Positions 8,302-16,968 of a stretch of 64,000 bases of DNA are shown here, one piece after another. Position numbers and translations under genes: made by a program. The stretch comes from Woeseiaceae bacterium (GTDB lineage: Bacteria > Pseudomonadota > Gammaproteobacteria > Steroidobacterales > Woeseiaceae), in NCBI GenBank assembly GCA_021773115.1, contig JAJFKS010000032.1, forward strand, positions 124,001 through 188,000, written 5' to 3'. Each line of letters starts with the position of its first letter. The stretch's first letter is position 1. The notes under the pieces were generated by a model. That model ran no database searches. It was given only the letters and a program-made list of their open reading frames with translations, and was not told the origin of the DNA.

Positions 8302-9312
8302 TTGAGACTCGTAAGCTGGCTATCGATCATGTTTATTCTCGGCCTGAGCGTCGCAGTACTGGGACTGAGTTCGGGTCCAAAATCTGCTACCCAAACATGG
8401 GACATGCCTACTGCATATCCAGCAGATAACTACCAATCCCAAACCGCGCAATTGTTTGCGGACAAGGTGAACGAGTGTGTGGACGGCGAGATCAGGATAG
8501 TGGTCCATGCGGGCGGCTCGTTGTTCAAGGGTGATGAAATCAAGCGCGCGGTGGAGACGGGGCAGGTTCCAATCGGCGAACGACTGCTGTCGGTTCACTC
8601 CAATGACAATCAAATGTTTGCTGTGGATTCGATTCCATTCGTTGCCAGTAGCTTCGAGTCAGCCGAGGCGCTTTGGCAAATATCCGGTCCGGCTCTTGAG
8701 CGAGTCCTGAACCAGCAAGGACTAACGCTTCTCTACAGCGTTATTTGGCCGCCGCAGGGAATCTATTTTGTTGATGCGGTTGAGGACACAGCCGAAATTC
8801 GCGGTATGAAGTTTCGATCCTACAACGCAACGACCGCGAGGATCGCGGAATTGGCGGGCATGATTCCGGTACAAATTGAAGCGGCGGAGATGAACCAGGC
8901 ATTGGCGACTGGTGTCGTTCGCTCGTTCATGGCTTCTGGCTCGTCCGGTTATGACTCAAAGGCCTGGGAACACGTCAATTATTACTATGACGTAAAGGCA
9001 TGGCTGCCACGAAACTCTGTCATAGCGAATAGTAAAGAGTTGTCGGAGCTTTCAGACAGGGCACAGCGATGTATACGAGAGTCAGCGATAGTTGCCGCCA
9101 AGAGTGGCACAGAAAGGGCCATCTACATGACGGACTGGTATATCGAACAACTCCGGGAAAACGGAATGAACGTCATACTTCCCGAAGAGGGTTTCGCGCG
9201 GCAGCTATCTGAAATTGGCGCGATACTCGCCGATGAATGGGCAGATCAGACGGGCGCTGAGGGCAAACAGATTCTGAAAACATACAACGAACTAAAGGAC
9301 TCGCAGCAATGA
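8302..9312 (+). CDS. TRAP transporter solute-binding protein (DctP family)
   Basis: This is the periplasmic binding subunit of a tripartite ATP-independent transporter. The TTG start is preceded by a good ribosome site. It gives a short basic N-terminus and a hydrophobic signal segment (about residues 5-25), then a mature protein of about 310 residues. The GMKFRSYN motif contains the arginine that in this family binds the carboxylate of the solute, so an organic acid or amino acid is the likely ligand. The gene follows the DadA-like enzyme by 16 bases and overlaps the small permease gene by 4 bases. Confidence 0.88.
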   Translation: MRLVSWLSIMFILGLSVAVLGLSSGPKSATQTWDMPTAYPADNYQSQTAQLFADKVNECVDGEIRIVVHAGGSLFKGDEIKRAVETGQVPIGERLLSVHSNDNQMFAVDSIPFVASSFESAEALWQISGPALERVLNQQGLTLLYSVIWPPQGIYFVDAVEDTAEIRGMKFRSYNATTARIAELAGMIPVQIEAAEMNQALATGVVRSFMASGSSGYDSKAWEHVNYYYDVKAWLPRNSVIANSKELSELSDRAQRCIRESAIVAAKSGTERAIYMTDWYIEQLRENGMNVILPEEGFARQLSEIGAILADEWADQTGAEGKQILKTYNELKDSQQ

Positions 9313-9818
9313 GGAAAATGCTGGATAGGCTGTATCAAGTATCAGGTGCCGTTGCCGCAATTTTCCTGTTTTGCATTCTACTCATGATCGTAATACAGAT
9401 GGTGGCACGCTGGTCCGGCGTCGTTGTTGCGGGCCTGACAGACATCGCTGGCTATTGCATGGCCGCAACCTCTTTCTTTGGTCTCGGTTATGCGATGAGC
9501 AGGAATTCGCATATCAGGGTCGAGCTAGTACTGTCCGGAATGACGTCCGATCGACGCATAGCAGAAATTATTTGCACCGGAGTCTCTGCGATTATTGCTG
9601 CAGCATTCGCATGGTTTGCCATCAAGGCCAATTACATTTCATTTGTGCTCGGCGAGAAAAGCCAGGGTCAGGATGAGATATTTATCTGGATTCCTCAGGT
9701 CGCGATGAGCATCGGAACGCTAGTTCTGTTGATAACGCTTTTGGACCGGCTCCATGCATGTATCAAATCACCTGGGTATGACTACAAGGACCTGCCGAGC
9801 GACGTGGTGAGGAGCTAG
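9309..9818 (+). CDS. TRAP transporter small permease (DctQ family)
   Basis: This is an inner-membrane subunit of 169 residues with four predicted membrane helices, the normal architecture and length of DctQ proteins. It starts within the stop of the solute-binding protein (ATGA) and ends 2 bases before the large permease, which is the standard P-Q-M order. It works with the large permease to couple sodium or proton entry to solute uptake. Sequence similarity in this family is low, so the call rests on size, topology and position. Confidence 0.85.
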   Translation: MRKMLDRLYQVSGAVAAIFLFCILLMIVIQMVARWSGVVVAGLTDIAGYCMAATSFFGLGYAMSRNSHIRVELVLSGMTSDRRIAEIICTGVSAIIAAAFAWFAIKANYISFVLGEKSQGQDEIFIWIPQVAMSIGTLVLLITLLDRLHACIKSPGYDYKDLPSDVVRS

Positions 9819-9820
9819 CT

Positions 9821-11119
9821 ATGGAACTCGCTTATTTGCTCGCTGTTTTCCTGTTTGCCCTGATTCTGCTGCTCGGTTCCGGCGTTTGGGTTGGCCTGGC
9901 CCTGATGGGTGTCGGCGGTGTAATACTCTCGCTGTTTTCCGACAGGCCTGCCGGCGATATTTTGATTACCGCCGTCTGGTCGAGCTCGACGAGCTGGACT
10001 CTGACTGCACTACCATTATTCATTTTGATGGGAGAAATACTTTATCGTACAAGGCTTTCGGAGGATCTATTCCGGGCGCTTGCGCCTGTCATGCGAAGAC
10101 TTCCTGGCGGGCTGTTACATACGAATATCGTTGGCAGTACGTTGTTTGCCGCCGTGTCGGGTTCATCGGCTGCGACGCTTACAACAGTTGGCAAAATGTC
10201 TATCCCGGAATTGCGCCGACGAAATTACCCGGAGAAGAAAATTATCGGGACACTGGCTGGAGCGGCGACGCTTGGCCTGATGATTCCACCGTCGCTGACT
10301 CTCATCGTCTACGGCGTGACGGTAAATGAATCGATTACCAAGCTGTTCATGGCTGGAATTATCCCTGGATTGGTGCTTGCAGGCATGTTTATGGCGTACG
10401 TTGCCTTCTCTGTCAAAGTGCCGGACTCGGGCACGGAAAATGTCGATGAACAAGCACTTGAAACAACGACCCTGCAAAATCTTGGCCTGCTGTTGCCACT
10501 GCTGTTTCTAATCAGCATCGTTATCGGCTCAATGTATTCAGGTCTTGCAACAGCTACTGAGGCAGCGGCAATTGGCGTAACCGGCGCATTGGCCTTGTCC
10601 GCGTTTCAGCGCGAGTTGACCTTCTCTGCATTTAAGGAAAGCCTGCTTGGCGCAGTTCGTACTTCGTCCCTTATTGCGCTGATACTCATGGGCGCGTCCT
10701 ACCTTTCCGTTGTGATGGGATTTACCGGTCTGCCCCGAGCGCTGGCTGAGTACATTGGTAGCCTTGGACTCTCACCCGTGATGCTCCTCGGTGCTTTGGC
10801 ACTCCTGTACGTCTTAATCGGCATGTTTCTCGATGGTATTTCGTCGATAGTTCTGACCATGGCCGTTGTTGAGCCGTTGGTAAGAACGGCGGGTATCGAC
10901 ATTATCTGGTTTGGAATTTTTATTGTTGTGGTTGTCGAAATGGCGCAAATCACACCGCCGGTAGGGTTCAACCTCTTTGTAATGCAAGGGATGACCGGGC
11001 ATCAGATAAGTTACATCTCTCGAGCTGCATTCCCGATGTTCCTGATTATGGCCTTAATGATTGTTTTACTGGTGGCGTTTCCGGGAATGGCCACGTGGCT
11101 GTCTACGGCGGTGCAGTAG
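9821..11119 (+). CDS. TRAP transporter large permease (DctM family)
   Basis: This is the transport-channel subunit of 432 residues with about twelve hydrophobic segments. The glycine/alanine-rich FAAVSGSSAATLTTVG region near residues 107-122, the GTLAGAATLGLMIPPS stretch near 144-159 and EMAQITPPVGFNLFVMQG near the C-terminus are characteristic of DctM/SiaM. It is the last gene of the FAD dehydrogenase-TRAP unit. Its 3' end overlaps the convergent TauE-type gene by 17 bases. Confidence 0.92.
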   Translation: MELAYLLAVFLFALILLLGSGVWVGLALMGVGGVILSLFSDRPAGDILITAVWSSSTSWTLTALPLFILMGEILYRTRLSEDLFRALAPVMRRLPGGLLHTNIVGSTLFAAVSGSSAATLTTVGKMSIPELRRRNYPEKKIIGTLAGAATLGLMIPPSLTLIVYGVTVNESITKLFMAGIIPGLVLAGMFMAYVAFSVKVPDSGTENVDEQALETTTLQNLGLLLPLLFLISIVIGSMYSGLATATEAAAIGVTGALALSAFQRELTFSAFKESLLGAVRTSSLIALILMGASYLSVVMGFTGLPRALAEYIGSLGLSPVMLLGALALLYVLIGMFLDGISSIVLTMAVVEPLVRTAGIDIIWFGIFIVVVVEMAQITPPVGFNLFVMQGMTGHQISYISRAAFPMFLIMALMIVLLVAFPGMATWLSTAVQ

Positions 11120-11879
11120 CAAGAGCAGAGTTGACTGCATCGAGTGACAGGCAGGACTTTACAATCAGTACTGACGATGCTGAGGCACACAGGGCGAGAA
11201 TAATTTGTCGGACCCGCTCCCTTCGTAAACGACGTACGACAAAATTCGATAACCAGAATCCAAGAAACAACGGCGGAAGAAAAATGATGCTTGCCACGAT
11301 CTCGTCTTTTCCAAAGCGCCCGTACCATGCCAGCGTTGCGATCGAAAACCCGGCACCAATCACGAAGTAAATTGCCATCGTTGATCGAATGGTCGCGGGC
11401 GAACCGTGTTGATAAGCGAGTGCCATCGGCGGCGCACCGATTGAAGTCAGTGTCCCCATGTAGCCGGAAACGAAGCCGGCGGGCAGTAACACCCTGGGCG
11501 TCGGGGCGATCTTCCCAGCCAGGACGCTCAGGATGACCGCCAGAAGGACCAGAACTCCGAAAACAAGACCGAATGTTGCCGCCGGAATTAATGTAATCGT
11601 GAGGCCTGCGAGAATTGTCCCGGGAATTCGACCGCCGAGTGCAACCATCAGGCCGCGGTAGTCGATGTCGTGTCGTTCACGAAAAGCTGCCATGGAAGAC
11701 ACAATCAAGGACAGTAGCAGGATGGGACCCGGCACCAGCTTGGTGTCGATCAGGATAAGAATTGGTGCTGCGACCATGCCGAACCCGATACCGCTGCTGG
11801 TCTGCACCACCGACGCAACCAGGACCGTAAGCAGCGCCAGGGCCAGTGGTCCCGTGGCCAAAACCTGAAATTCATCCAT
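11103..11879 (-). CDS. TauE/SafE-family membrane permease
   Basis: This is a membrane protein of 258 residues with about eight helices and the internal repeat typical of the sulfite exporter TauE/SafE family (ASVVQTSSGIGFGMVAAP near the N-terminus, GTLTSIGAPPMAL in the second half). Known members export sulfite, sulfoacetate or other organic anions. I chose the ATG at 11879, which has an AAGGGA nine bases upstream, over a longer frame from 11939, because the extra 20 residues are charged and unlike the family. It is convergent with the TRAP operon and stands alone on its strand. A perfect inverted repeat lies about 52 bases upstream. Confidence 0.82.
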   Translation of the reverse strand: MDEFQVLATGPLALALLTVLVASVVQTSSGIGFGMVAAPILILIDTKLVPGPILLLSLIVSSMAAFRERHDIDYRGLMVALGGRIPGTILAGLTITLIPAATFGLVFGVLVLLAVILSVLAGKIAPTPRVLLPAGFVSGYMGTLTSIGAPPMALAYQHGSPATIRSTMAIYFVIGAGFSIATLAWYGRFGKDEIVASIIFLPPLFLGFWLSNFVVRRLRRERVRQIILALCASASSVLIVKSCLSLDAVNSALATAPP

Positions 11880-11930
11880 TGCGCGGTGTCCCTTGTATCG
11901 ACTGAGTCGAGCAAATGTGCGCCACAGTCC

Positions 11931-11946
11931 ATATTGCACACAATAT
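11931..11946. promoter_or_regulatory. candidate operator upstream of the TauE-type gene
   Basis: Perfect arms ATATTG and CAATAT are separated by CACA. The size and spacing would suit a dimeric repressor such as a GntR-type protein. The octamer ATATTGCA recurs at 7007-7014 just before the FAD dehydrogenase gene. Confidence 0.35.
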
Positions 11947-12279
11947 ACGAGATTGACATGATTACCTTACCTCACAATGTCGTGATGGATAGTAAACAAT
12001 GCCCTGTTAAAACAATAAGTTACCGTATTTCTAAGAATTAATCCACACGGCGCTGGAATTGGGTACTTGACAAATATTGTAGATCGTAGACAGTAGACAT
12101 TGTCAGTAGAAGCGAGTGTCCTGCATTCCGGACACGGGGAACGCACAGGACGGGTTGTTGGTAAACGGGGGATCTAAAAATAATTGCGAACTGCAAGATT
12201 TATGCGATACGCCGGCTGTCTCAACACGCTGCGCTTAGTCCGATATTGTCCCCTGTCTTCCGAACGCTTCAACCCGGAT

Positions 12280-12307
12280 GGCGAGTCTGATCATGGTCAG
12301 ACTCGCC
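12280..12307. promoter_or_regulatory. perfect 11-bp hairpin in the TonB receptor leader
   Basis: Arms GGCGAGTCTGA and TCAGACTCGCC flank a 6-base loop. One base later a second hairpin follows (arms AGCGCC and GGCGCT, loop ACAC, 12309-12324), then TTCC. There is no U-tract, so it is more likely an RNA structure or protein site than an intrinsic terminator. Confidence 0.5.
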
Positions 12308-12470
12308 CAGCGCCACACGGCGCTTTCCATACCCACTACGCTCAATTCAGTCGAACCAATGAAGTCGGTTACCGATCCGTTGGTCCAGTTCCAGACGTGT
12401 GCTAACTCACCAGATTTCTCTGGAGGTTGGGGGAGACCTTTCGCGCGCCGGCAAATAAGGAGAGAGAAAA

Positions 12471-15122
12471 GTGTTAGACAAAGAGAATGATGTTTGCTCA
12501 ACGGTTTCGGTGACGAAACAAGGGCAACTACTTGCAAGCTCAGTTTTGAGTATTACCGCGGTATTGCTATTTTCGATTTCACCGGCGTCCGTTGTTCAAG
12601 CGCAGGACGGCGCTGATGCTGGTCTTGAAGAGGTGATAGTTACGGGTTCACGGCGGCAGGGTCGTTCGCCGACCGACGTCTCGTCACCCGTTGACATTAT
12701 TGGAGCTGAACAACTTCAAAATCAGGGTGACATCGATACGATCAACCTGATTCGAGCGACGGTACCATCGTTCAATTCCGACGCTAATCCATTGAGCGGG
12801 ACGCCAACATATATGCGGCCTGTTTCGCTACGCGGACTCTCACCGGATCATGTGCTGGTACTAATGAATGGAAAACGACGCCACCGCGGAGCCAATATTG
12901 CGACGTTCTCCGGTGGTAATACGGATGGTGCTCAGGGGCCGGATATTTCGGCAATTCCCGCAATAGCGCTCAAGCAAATCCAGGTCTTGCGCGATGGCGC
13001 GGCCGCGCAGTATGGATCTGACGCTATCGCCGGTGTAATCAACTTTATCCTCGATGATTCTTCAGAGGGTGGCAGAGTCGAAGCGAAGTATGCCGACACC
13101 TACGAAGGGGACGGAACCCGCTACCTGGTTGGCGGTACCTACGGCATGCCGCTTGGCAATTCCGGGTTTGTCAGACTCAGTGCTGAATTCAGCGAACAGG
13201 ATGAATCAATACGGTCAATCCAGAGGCCCGATGCCCTGGCATTGCAGAATGGATCACACCCGCTGATTCCCGGCAACTCGATCAAAGTTCCAGTAACCAA
13301 CTACGGTGTTCCGGAAATCAATGACGAGCTGAAGCTTGCGATCAACGTTGGCGCAGAGATCAATGCCAATAGTGAATTCTACGCTTTCGGGACACTGGCA
13401 AAACGCTCAGTCGAAGGTGATTTCTTCTACCGCAACCCGACAGGTCGGTTCGGCGTATTCACTGACGATGACGATGGTGGCAACTTCCTGGTCGGTGACA
13501 TGGCCCCGGATGACGGATTGACTTGCGACGGCGGTATCGACTTTGGCGGTACTGGCGTGGTCAATAATCCGATCGGTGTCAACGATGCTGATGTCGTAAC
13601 GCGCATGCAAGCTGTGTTCGCCGATCCGAATTGTTTCTCTTTCCTCGAGTTTTTCCCGGGCGGATACACGCCGCGATTCGGTGCAGACGTTGAGGATCTC
13701 TACGGTTCGGCCGGCATTCGCGGGGAACTCAGTTCCGGTCTGACCTATGATTTCAGCGCAACGGCCGGAAGCAGTCGAATTGGCTTTTTTGCCAGCAATG
13801 TCCCGAATCCAAGCATGGGGTCGCTATCACCGACGGTATTTCCGCGAGTGGGCGACAGAATTATGGCTGAAAAATTCGTCAATGCTGATTTCGCGTATCC
13901 CGTCACTATCGAAGGATTCGAATCGCCGTTGAATGTGGCATTCGGACTGGCGTGGCAGGATGAAGATTTCGAGATTCTCACTGGTGAGCAAGCCTCATTT
14001 CAGGCTGGCGTCCTCGCAAATCAGGGCTTCCTGATTGGTGAAGAGGCTATCCCAGGTTTCTCGCCGCTTATTTCCGGGGATTTCGGGCGGCACAATGTAG
14101 CCGCATATATAGACCTTGAGGCAGACATTACGAGTGCGCTGACTTTGGGTGCAGCGGTTCGGACTGAGGACTTTTCTGACGATACCGGAAGCGAAACGAC
14201 CTACAAGGTATCCGGAATGTTCAGATTCACGGACGAGCTTGCGTTTCGTTCCACATACTCAACGGGCTTCCACGCACCAACCATCGGTCAATCTCGATTT
14301 TCCACGACCACAACAGAGTTTGACGCCAACGGTAACCTGCTTGAATCGGGCCAGATTCCTCCAACGAGCCCTACGGCATTGGCGGTTGGGGCACTGCCAC
14401 TTCGTCCTGAGACGTCAGACAGCATAACGGCTGGTATCGTATATGAAACTGACCGAATCACACTGACGCTCGATACTTACTATATCGAGGTTGACGACCG
14501 TGTAACGCTGTCAGCGAGCCAGAGCCTGACAGACCAGCAACGGCAGGAGCTCATTGATCAAGGCTTTCAAGCTGCGGCAGGTATCGGCTCGTTCCGATTT
14601 TTTACCAATGACTTTGCTACTGAAACAAAAGGTGTTGATCTGATTGCGACCATGCCGCTGGATCTCTTCTCGGGCGGTGAAACAGAATTAGCGCTCGCGT
14701 TTAACTACACCAAGACGGAGGTCACGTCATTTGACCCGACCGATCCGAGCGAGTTACTCGACACAGTAAGAATTACGCAAATCGAGGAGAACTACCCTGA
14801 AACTCGTGGAAACGTAACACTTCGCCACACACGAGATCGTTGGCGCTCACATGTACGAGTGAACCATTACGGCAGCTTTACCGAAATGCATGTCAACGGT
14901 AATTTGCCGATCAATGCATCTTCAACGCTAACCGTAGACGCTGAGTTCGCGTTCAATGTTACGGATGAGCTTGAAGTTGCGGTTGGTGCGGATAATTTGC
15001 TGGGTGAAGAGCCAGATCGAAATCCCTGGGACTTTATCGTCGGCTCCAAGTTTCCGACAACTCAACCAAATGGCCTCGACAATGGACTGTGGTATCTGAG
15101 GGCACGCTATTCATTTGAATAG
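12471..15122 (+). CDS. TonB-dependent outer-membrane receptor
   Basis: This is an outer-membrane active transporter of 883 residues. A signal peptide (hydrophobic about 22-42) ends near VVQA, and a TonB box-like EEVIVTGSRR follows at about 54-63. The plug domain comes next (about 70-200, including VSLRGLSPDHVLVLMNG and DGAAAQYGSDAIAGVINF), then the beta-barrel. The last residues are YSFE, so the usual terminal aromatic residue is followed by one Glu. The GTG start has AAGGAG eight bases upstream. The substrate cannot be told. The downstream amidohydrolase lipoprotein may process what it imports, but a terminator lies between them. Confidence 0.93.
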   Translation: MLDKENDVCSTVSVTKQGQLLASSVLSITAVLLFSISPASVVQAQDGADAGLEEVIVTGSRRQGRSPTDVSSPVDIIGAEQLQNQGDIDTINLIRATVPSFNSDANPLSGTPTYMRPVSLRGLSPDHVLVLMNGKRRHRGANIATFSGGNTDGAQGPDISAIPAIALKQIQVLRDGAAAQYGSDAIAGVINFILDDSSEGGRVEAKYADTYEGDGTRYLVGGTYGMPLGNSGFVRLSAEFSEQDESIRSIQRPDALALQNGSHPLIPGNSIKVPVTNYGVPEINDELKLAINVGAEINANSEFYAFGTLAKRSVEGDFFYRNPTGRFGVFTDDDDGGNFLVGDMAPDDGLTCDGGIDFGGTGVVNNPIGVNDADVVTRMQAVFADPNCFSFLEFFPGGYTPRFGADVEDLYGSAGIRGELSSGLTYDFSATAGSSRIGFFASNVPNPSMGSLSPTVFPRVGDRIMAEKFVNADFAYPVTIEGFESPLNVAFGLAWQDEDFEILTGEQASFQAGVLANQGFLIGEEAIPGFSPLISGDFGRHNVAAYIDLEADITSALTLGAAVRTEDFSDDTGSETTYKVSGMFRFTDELAFRSTYSTGFHAPTIGQSRFSTTTTEFDANGNLLESGQIPPTSPTALAVGALPLRPETSDSITAGIVYETDRITLTLDTYYIEVDDRVTLSASQSLTDQQRQELIDQGFQAAAGIGSFRFFTNDFATETKGVDLIATMPLDLFSGGETELALAFNYTKTEVTSFDPTDPSELLDTVRITQIEENYPETRGNVTLRHTRDRWRSHVRVNHYGSFTEMHVNGNLPINASSTLTVDAEFAFNVTDELEVAVGADNLLGEEPDRNPWDFIVGSKFPTTQPNGLDNGLWYLRARYSFE

Positions 15123-15148
15123 ACCGCGTCATCTGACAATCTGATCGA

Positions 15149-15190
15149 CAGGCAAAAGGCGGTAGAACGCCTTTTGCCTGATTGTTTTTG
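15149..15190 (+). terminator. intrinsic terminator after the TonB receptor
   Basis: A perfect 13-base-pair stem (arms CAGGCAAAAGGCG at 15149-15161 and CGCCTTTTGCCTG at 15168-15180) with a 6-base loop is followed by the T-rich ATTGTTTTTG. It lies 26 bases after the receptor stop and ends just before the amidohydrolase ribosome site. Confidence 0.9.
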
Positions 15191-15211
15191 AGTGTGAAAA
15201 GGGAAAAATCC

Positions 15212-16945
15212 ATGATTCAGCGAACGCTTCCGATTCTGACCTTTGCAGTTCTTGCGACGATGGTCGCTTGTGACAAGGCGCCGGACGGCACCGATGCCAT
15301 TCAAGCGCAAGCAGCAGATTATATTTTGCGAAACGGTAGCATCGCAACGGTGAACAACACGTTGGACACCGTCACGGCGGTCGCGATCGTCAATGGCAGG
15401 ATCCAGGCGGTTGGCAATGATGAGCAAGTTAGCGAACGTGCCGGTCCCGAAACCAAAATCATCGATCTGGATGGCAAGGTCGTCATCCCGGGCATAGTGG
15501 ATTCTCACATCCACGCTCTCGGGTATGGGTTGCACATCTCTCAACATGTGATGTTTTCAACCGGCGAGCAGCTGACCGTTCAGGACATGTTGGATGGCAT
15601 CGAGGCGAGAGCAAAACAAGTTGAGGCAGGACAATGGATCTATGTTCGCGGCCCGTACAGCCTCGATTTTGTCGATGAAAGGCGACTGCCGAACAGGAAG
15701 GAACTCGATGTTGTCGCGCCGCTAAATCCCGTATTTATCAACATGCAAGGTCATGTCGGTGTCGTAAACAGCGCGGCAATAGATCTTAGTGGCGTCACGA
15801 AAGACACTCCCGATCCTGAAAACGGAATCTACGTGCATGATCCCGAAACCGGTGAGCTCGAAGGCACAATGTATGAGTTTCCAGCGTTTACTCCTTTCTT
15901 GCGCCACCTGCCGCCTTATAGTTTTGATGTCCGGGTAAATGCAGCCAGGGAGGCCGACAAGGTATTTAGTCGGCTTGGCATCACGACCGTCGTAAACCTT
16001 TGGGCGGAACCGGAAAATCTGGCGGTGCTGCAGCACCTCGAAGGCTTGAATGAACTCACCGTTCGATGGTCGATGGTTTACCGGTTGGCACCCGAAGTAT
16101 TCAAGGGCAGGTCTGCTTCAGAAATTGAGGACCTGTTTAAAGAATACGGGCTGCCTGACGAGTCGGATTCGAACTGGGTGACTGTCAATGGTGTGAAGAT
16201 CATCTATGACGGATTCGCAGAAGCGGCATACATGAACGATGAATATCTTGAAGACCGCTTCGGCGAAGGGTGGAAAGGTGTAGCCTTCTGGGACAAGGAA
16301 AGTATGCAGGCAGTCATGGAGGTCTGTGCGGCAAATGATATTCAGGTATTTGTGCACGTAGCCGGGGATCGGGCGCTTGACGATGTATTGGAAACGATGG
16401 GTGCAGTCAATGACAAATACAAGTTGGCAGGTCGTCGATGGACGCTGGAGCATGCAAGCACCGAACCCACAGAAGATAATTTGCGTCAGGTCAAAGAACT
16501 TGAACTGCTGGTGTCCACGCAGCAAGCCATGGGCTGGAGCATCGGCAAGACGTTCAAGGAAACCTGGGGCGAAGAGAGAGGTTCGACTTTTGCGCCGAAC
16601 CGGAGCTGGCTTGACGCATTGGGTCACCCATACGTGAAGGCAGGATCGGACAATCGGCCGATCGACCCCTTCATAGGGTTTTGGTCTTTCGTCGTCAGAG
16701 AAGATGTTGATGGACGCATCGGCCGGCCTGATCAGATATTGGCCAGGGAGGACGTGCTGCGCATGTATACCGCAAATGGTACCTATGGAATCTTCACCGA
16801 AGATAAGTGGGGCACGATTGAAGTTGGCAAGTTTGCGGATATGGTCATTTTATCCGACGATATTTTCAACGTTCCGGCCGCTCAGATTCGTTCAATTCAG
16901 CCGGTGATGACAATCGTAAACGGGGAAATTGTGTATCGGCACTAG
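15212..16945 (+). CDS. amidohydrolase family lipoprotein (YtcJ-like)
   Basis: This is a metal-dependent hydrolase of the amidohydrolase_3/YtcJ group, 577 residues. From the ATG at 15212 the protein has a hydrophobic signal segment and a lipobox-like MVAC, so it is probably a lipid-anchored periplasmic or outer-membrane enzyme. The metal motif HIH follows in GIVDSHIHALG, and the C-terminal GTIEVGKFADMVILSDD strand is characteristic. A TTG at 15182 would give ten extra charged residues and spoil the signal peptide. Substrates in this family are amides or cyclic amides and are rarely known. A purine-rich AAAAGGGA precedes the ATG. The promoter must lie in or upstream of the terminator region, or transcription reads through. 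Confidence 0.85.
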   Translation: MIQRTLPILTFAVLATMVACDKAPDGTDAIQAQAADYILRNGSIATVNNTLDTVTAVAIVNGRIQAVGNDEQVSERAGPETKIIDLDGKVVIPGIVDSHIHALGYGLHISQHVMFSTGEQLTVQDMLDGIEARAKQVEAGQWIYVRGPYSLDFVDERRLPNRKELDVVAPLNPVFINMQGHVGVVNSAAIDLSGVTKDTPDPENGIYVHDPETGELEGTMYEFPAFTPFLRHLPPYSFDVRVNAAREADKVFSRLGITTVVNLWAEPENLAVLQHLEGLNELTVRWSMVYRLAPEVFKGRSASEIEDLFKEYGLPDESDSNWVTVNGVKIIYDGFAEAAYMNDEYLEDRFGEGWKGVAFWDKESMQAVMEVCAANDIQVFVHVAGDRALDDVLETMGAVNDKYKLAGRRWTLEHASTEPTEDNLRQVKELELLVSTQQAMGWSIGKTFKETWGEERGSTFAPNRSWLDALGHPYVKAGSDNRPIDPFIGFWSFVVREDVDGRIGRPDQILAREDVLRMYTANGTYGIFTEDKWGTIEVGKFADMVILSDDIFNVPAAQIRSIQPVMTIVNGEIVYRH

Positions 16946-16968
16946 ACTTTGAGGGCACCGCGAACCCG

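Larger units (their letters stand above)
11880..12470. other. non-coding region with several inverted repeats, 591 bases
   Basis: I find no convincing gene between the TauE-type gene and the TonB receptor; the short open frames here lack ribosome sites and family-like composition. It holds an ATATTG/CAATAT inverted repeat (11931-11946), a TTGACA hexamer at 12067, GTAGA repeats (12079-12110), a GTGTCC/GGACAC hairpin (12116-12135), a perfect 11-base-pair hairpin (12280-12307) with a 6-base-pair hairpin after it (12309-12324), and overlapping alternative hairpins (12390-12424) just before the receptor start. It reads as a long regulatory leader. I checked for cobalamin and TPP riboswitch signatures and saw none. 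Confidence 0.6.

Noticed and set aside
12184..12405. Short open frame in the leader of the TonB receptor
   Set aside because: No ribosome site; it runs through two perfect hairpins and has no family-like sequence. It is better read as structured leader.
12116..12470. Cobalamin or TPP riboswitch before the TonB receptor
   Set aside because: I looked for the B12-box and thi-box type conserved strings and found none in the right order. Only generic hairpins remain.
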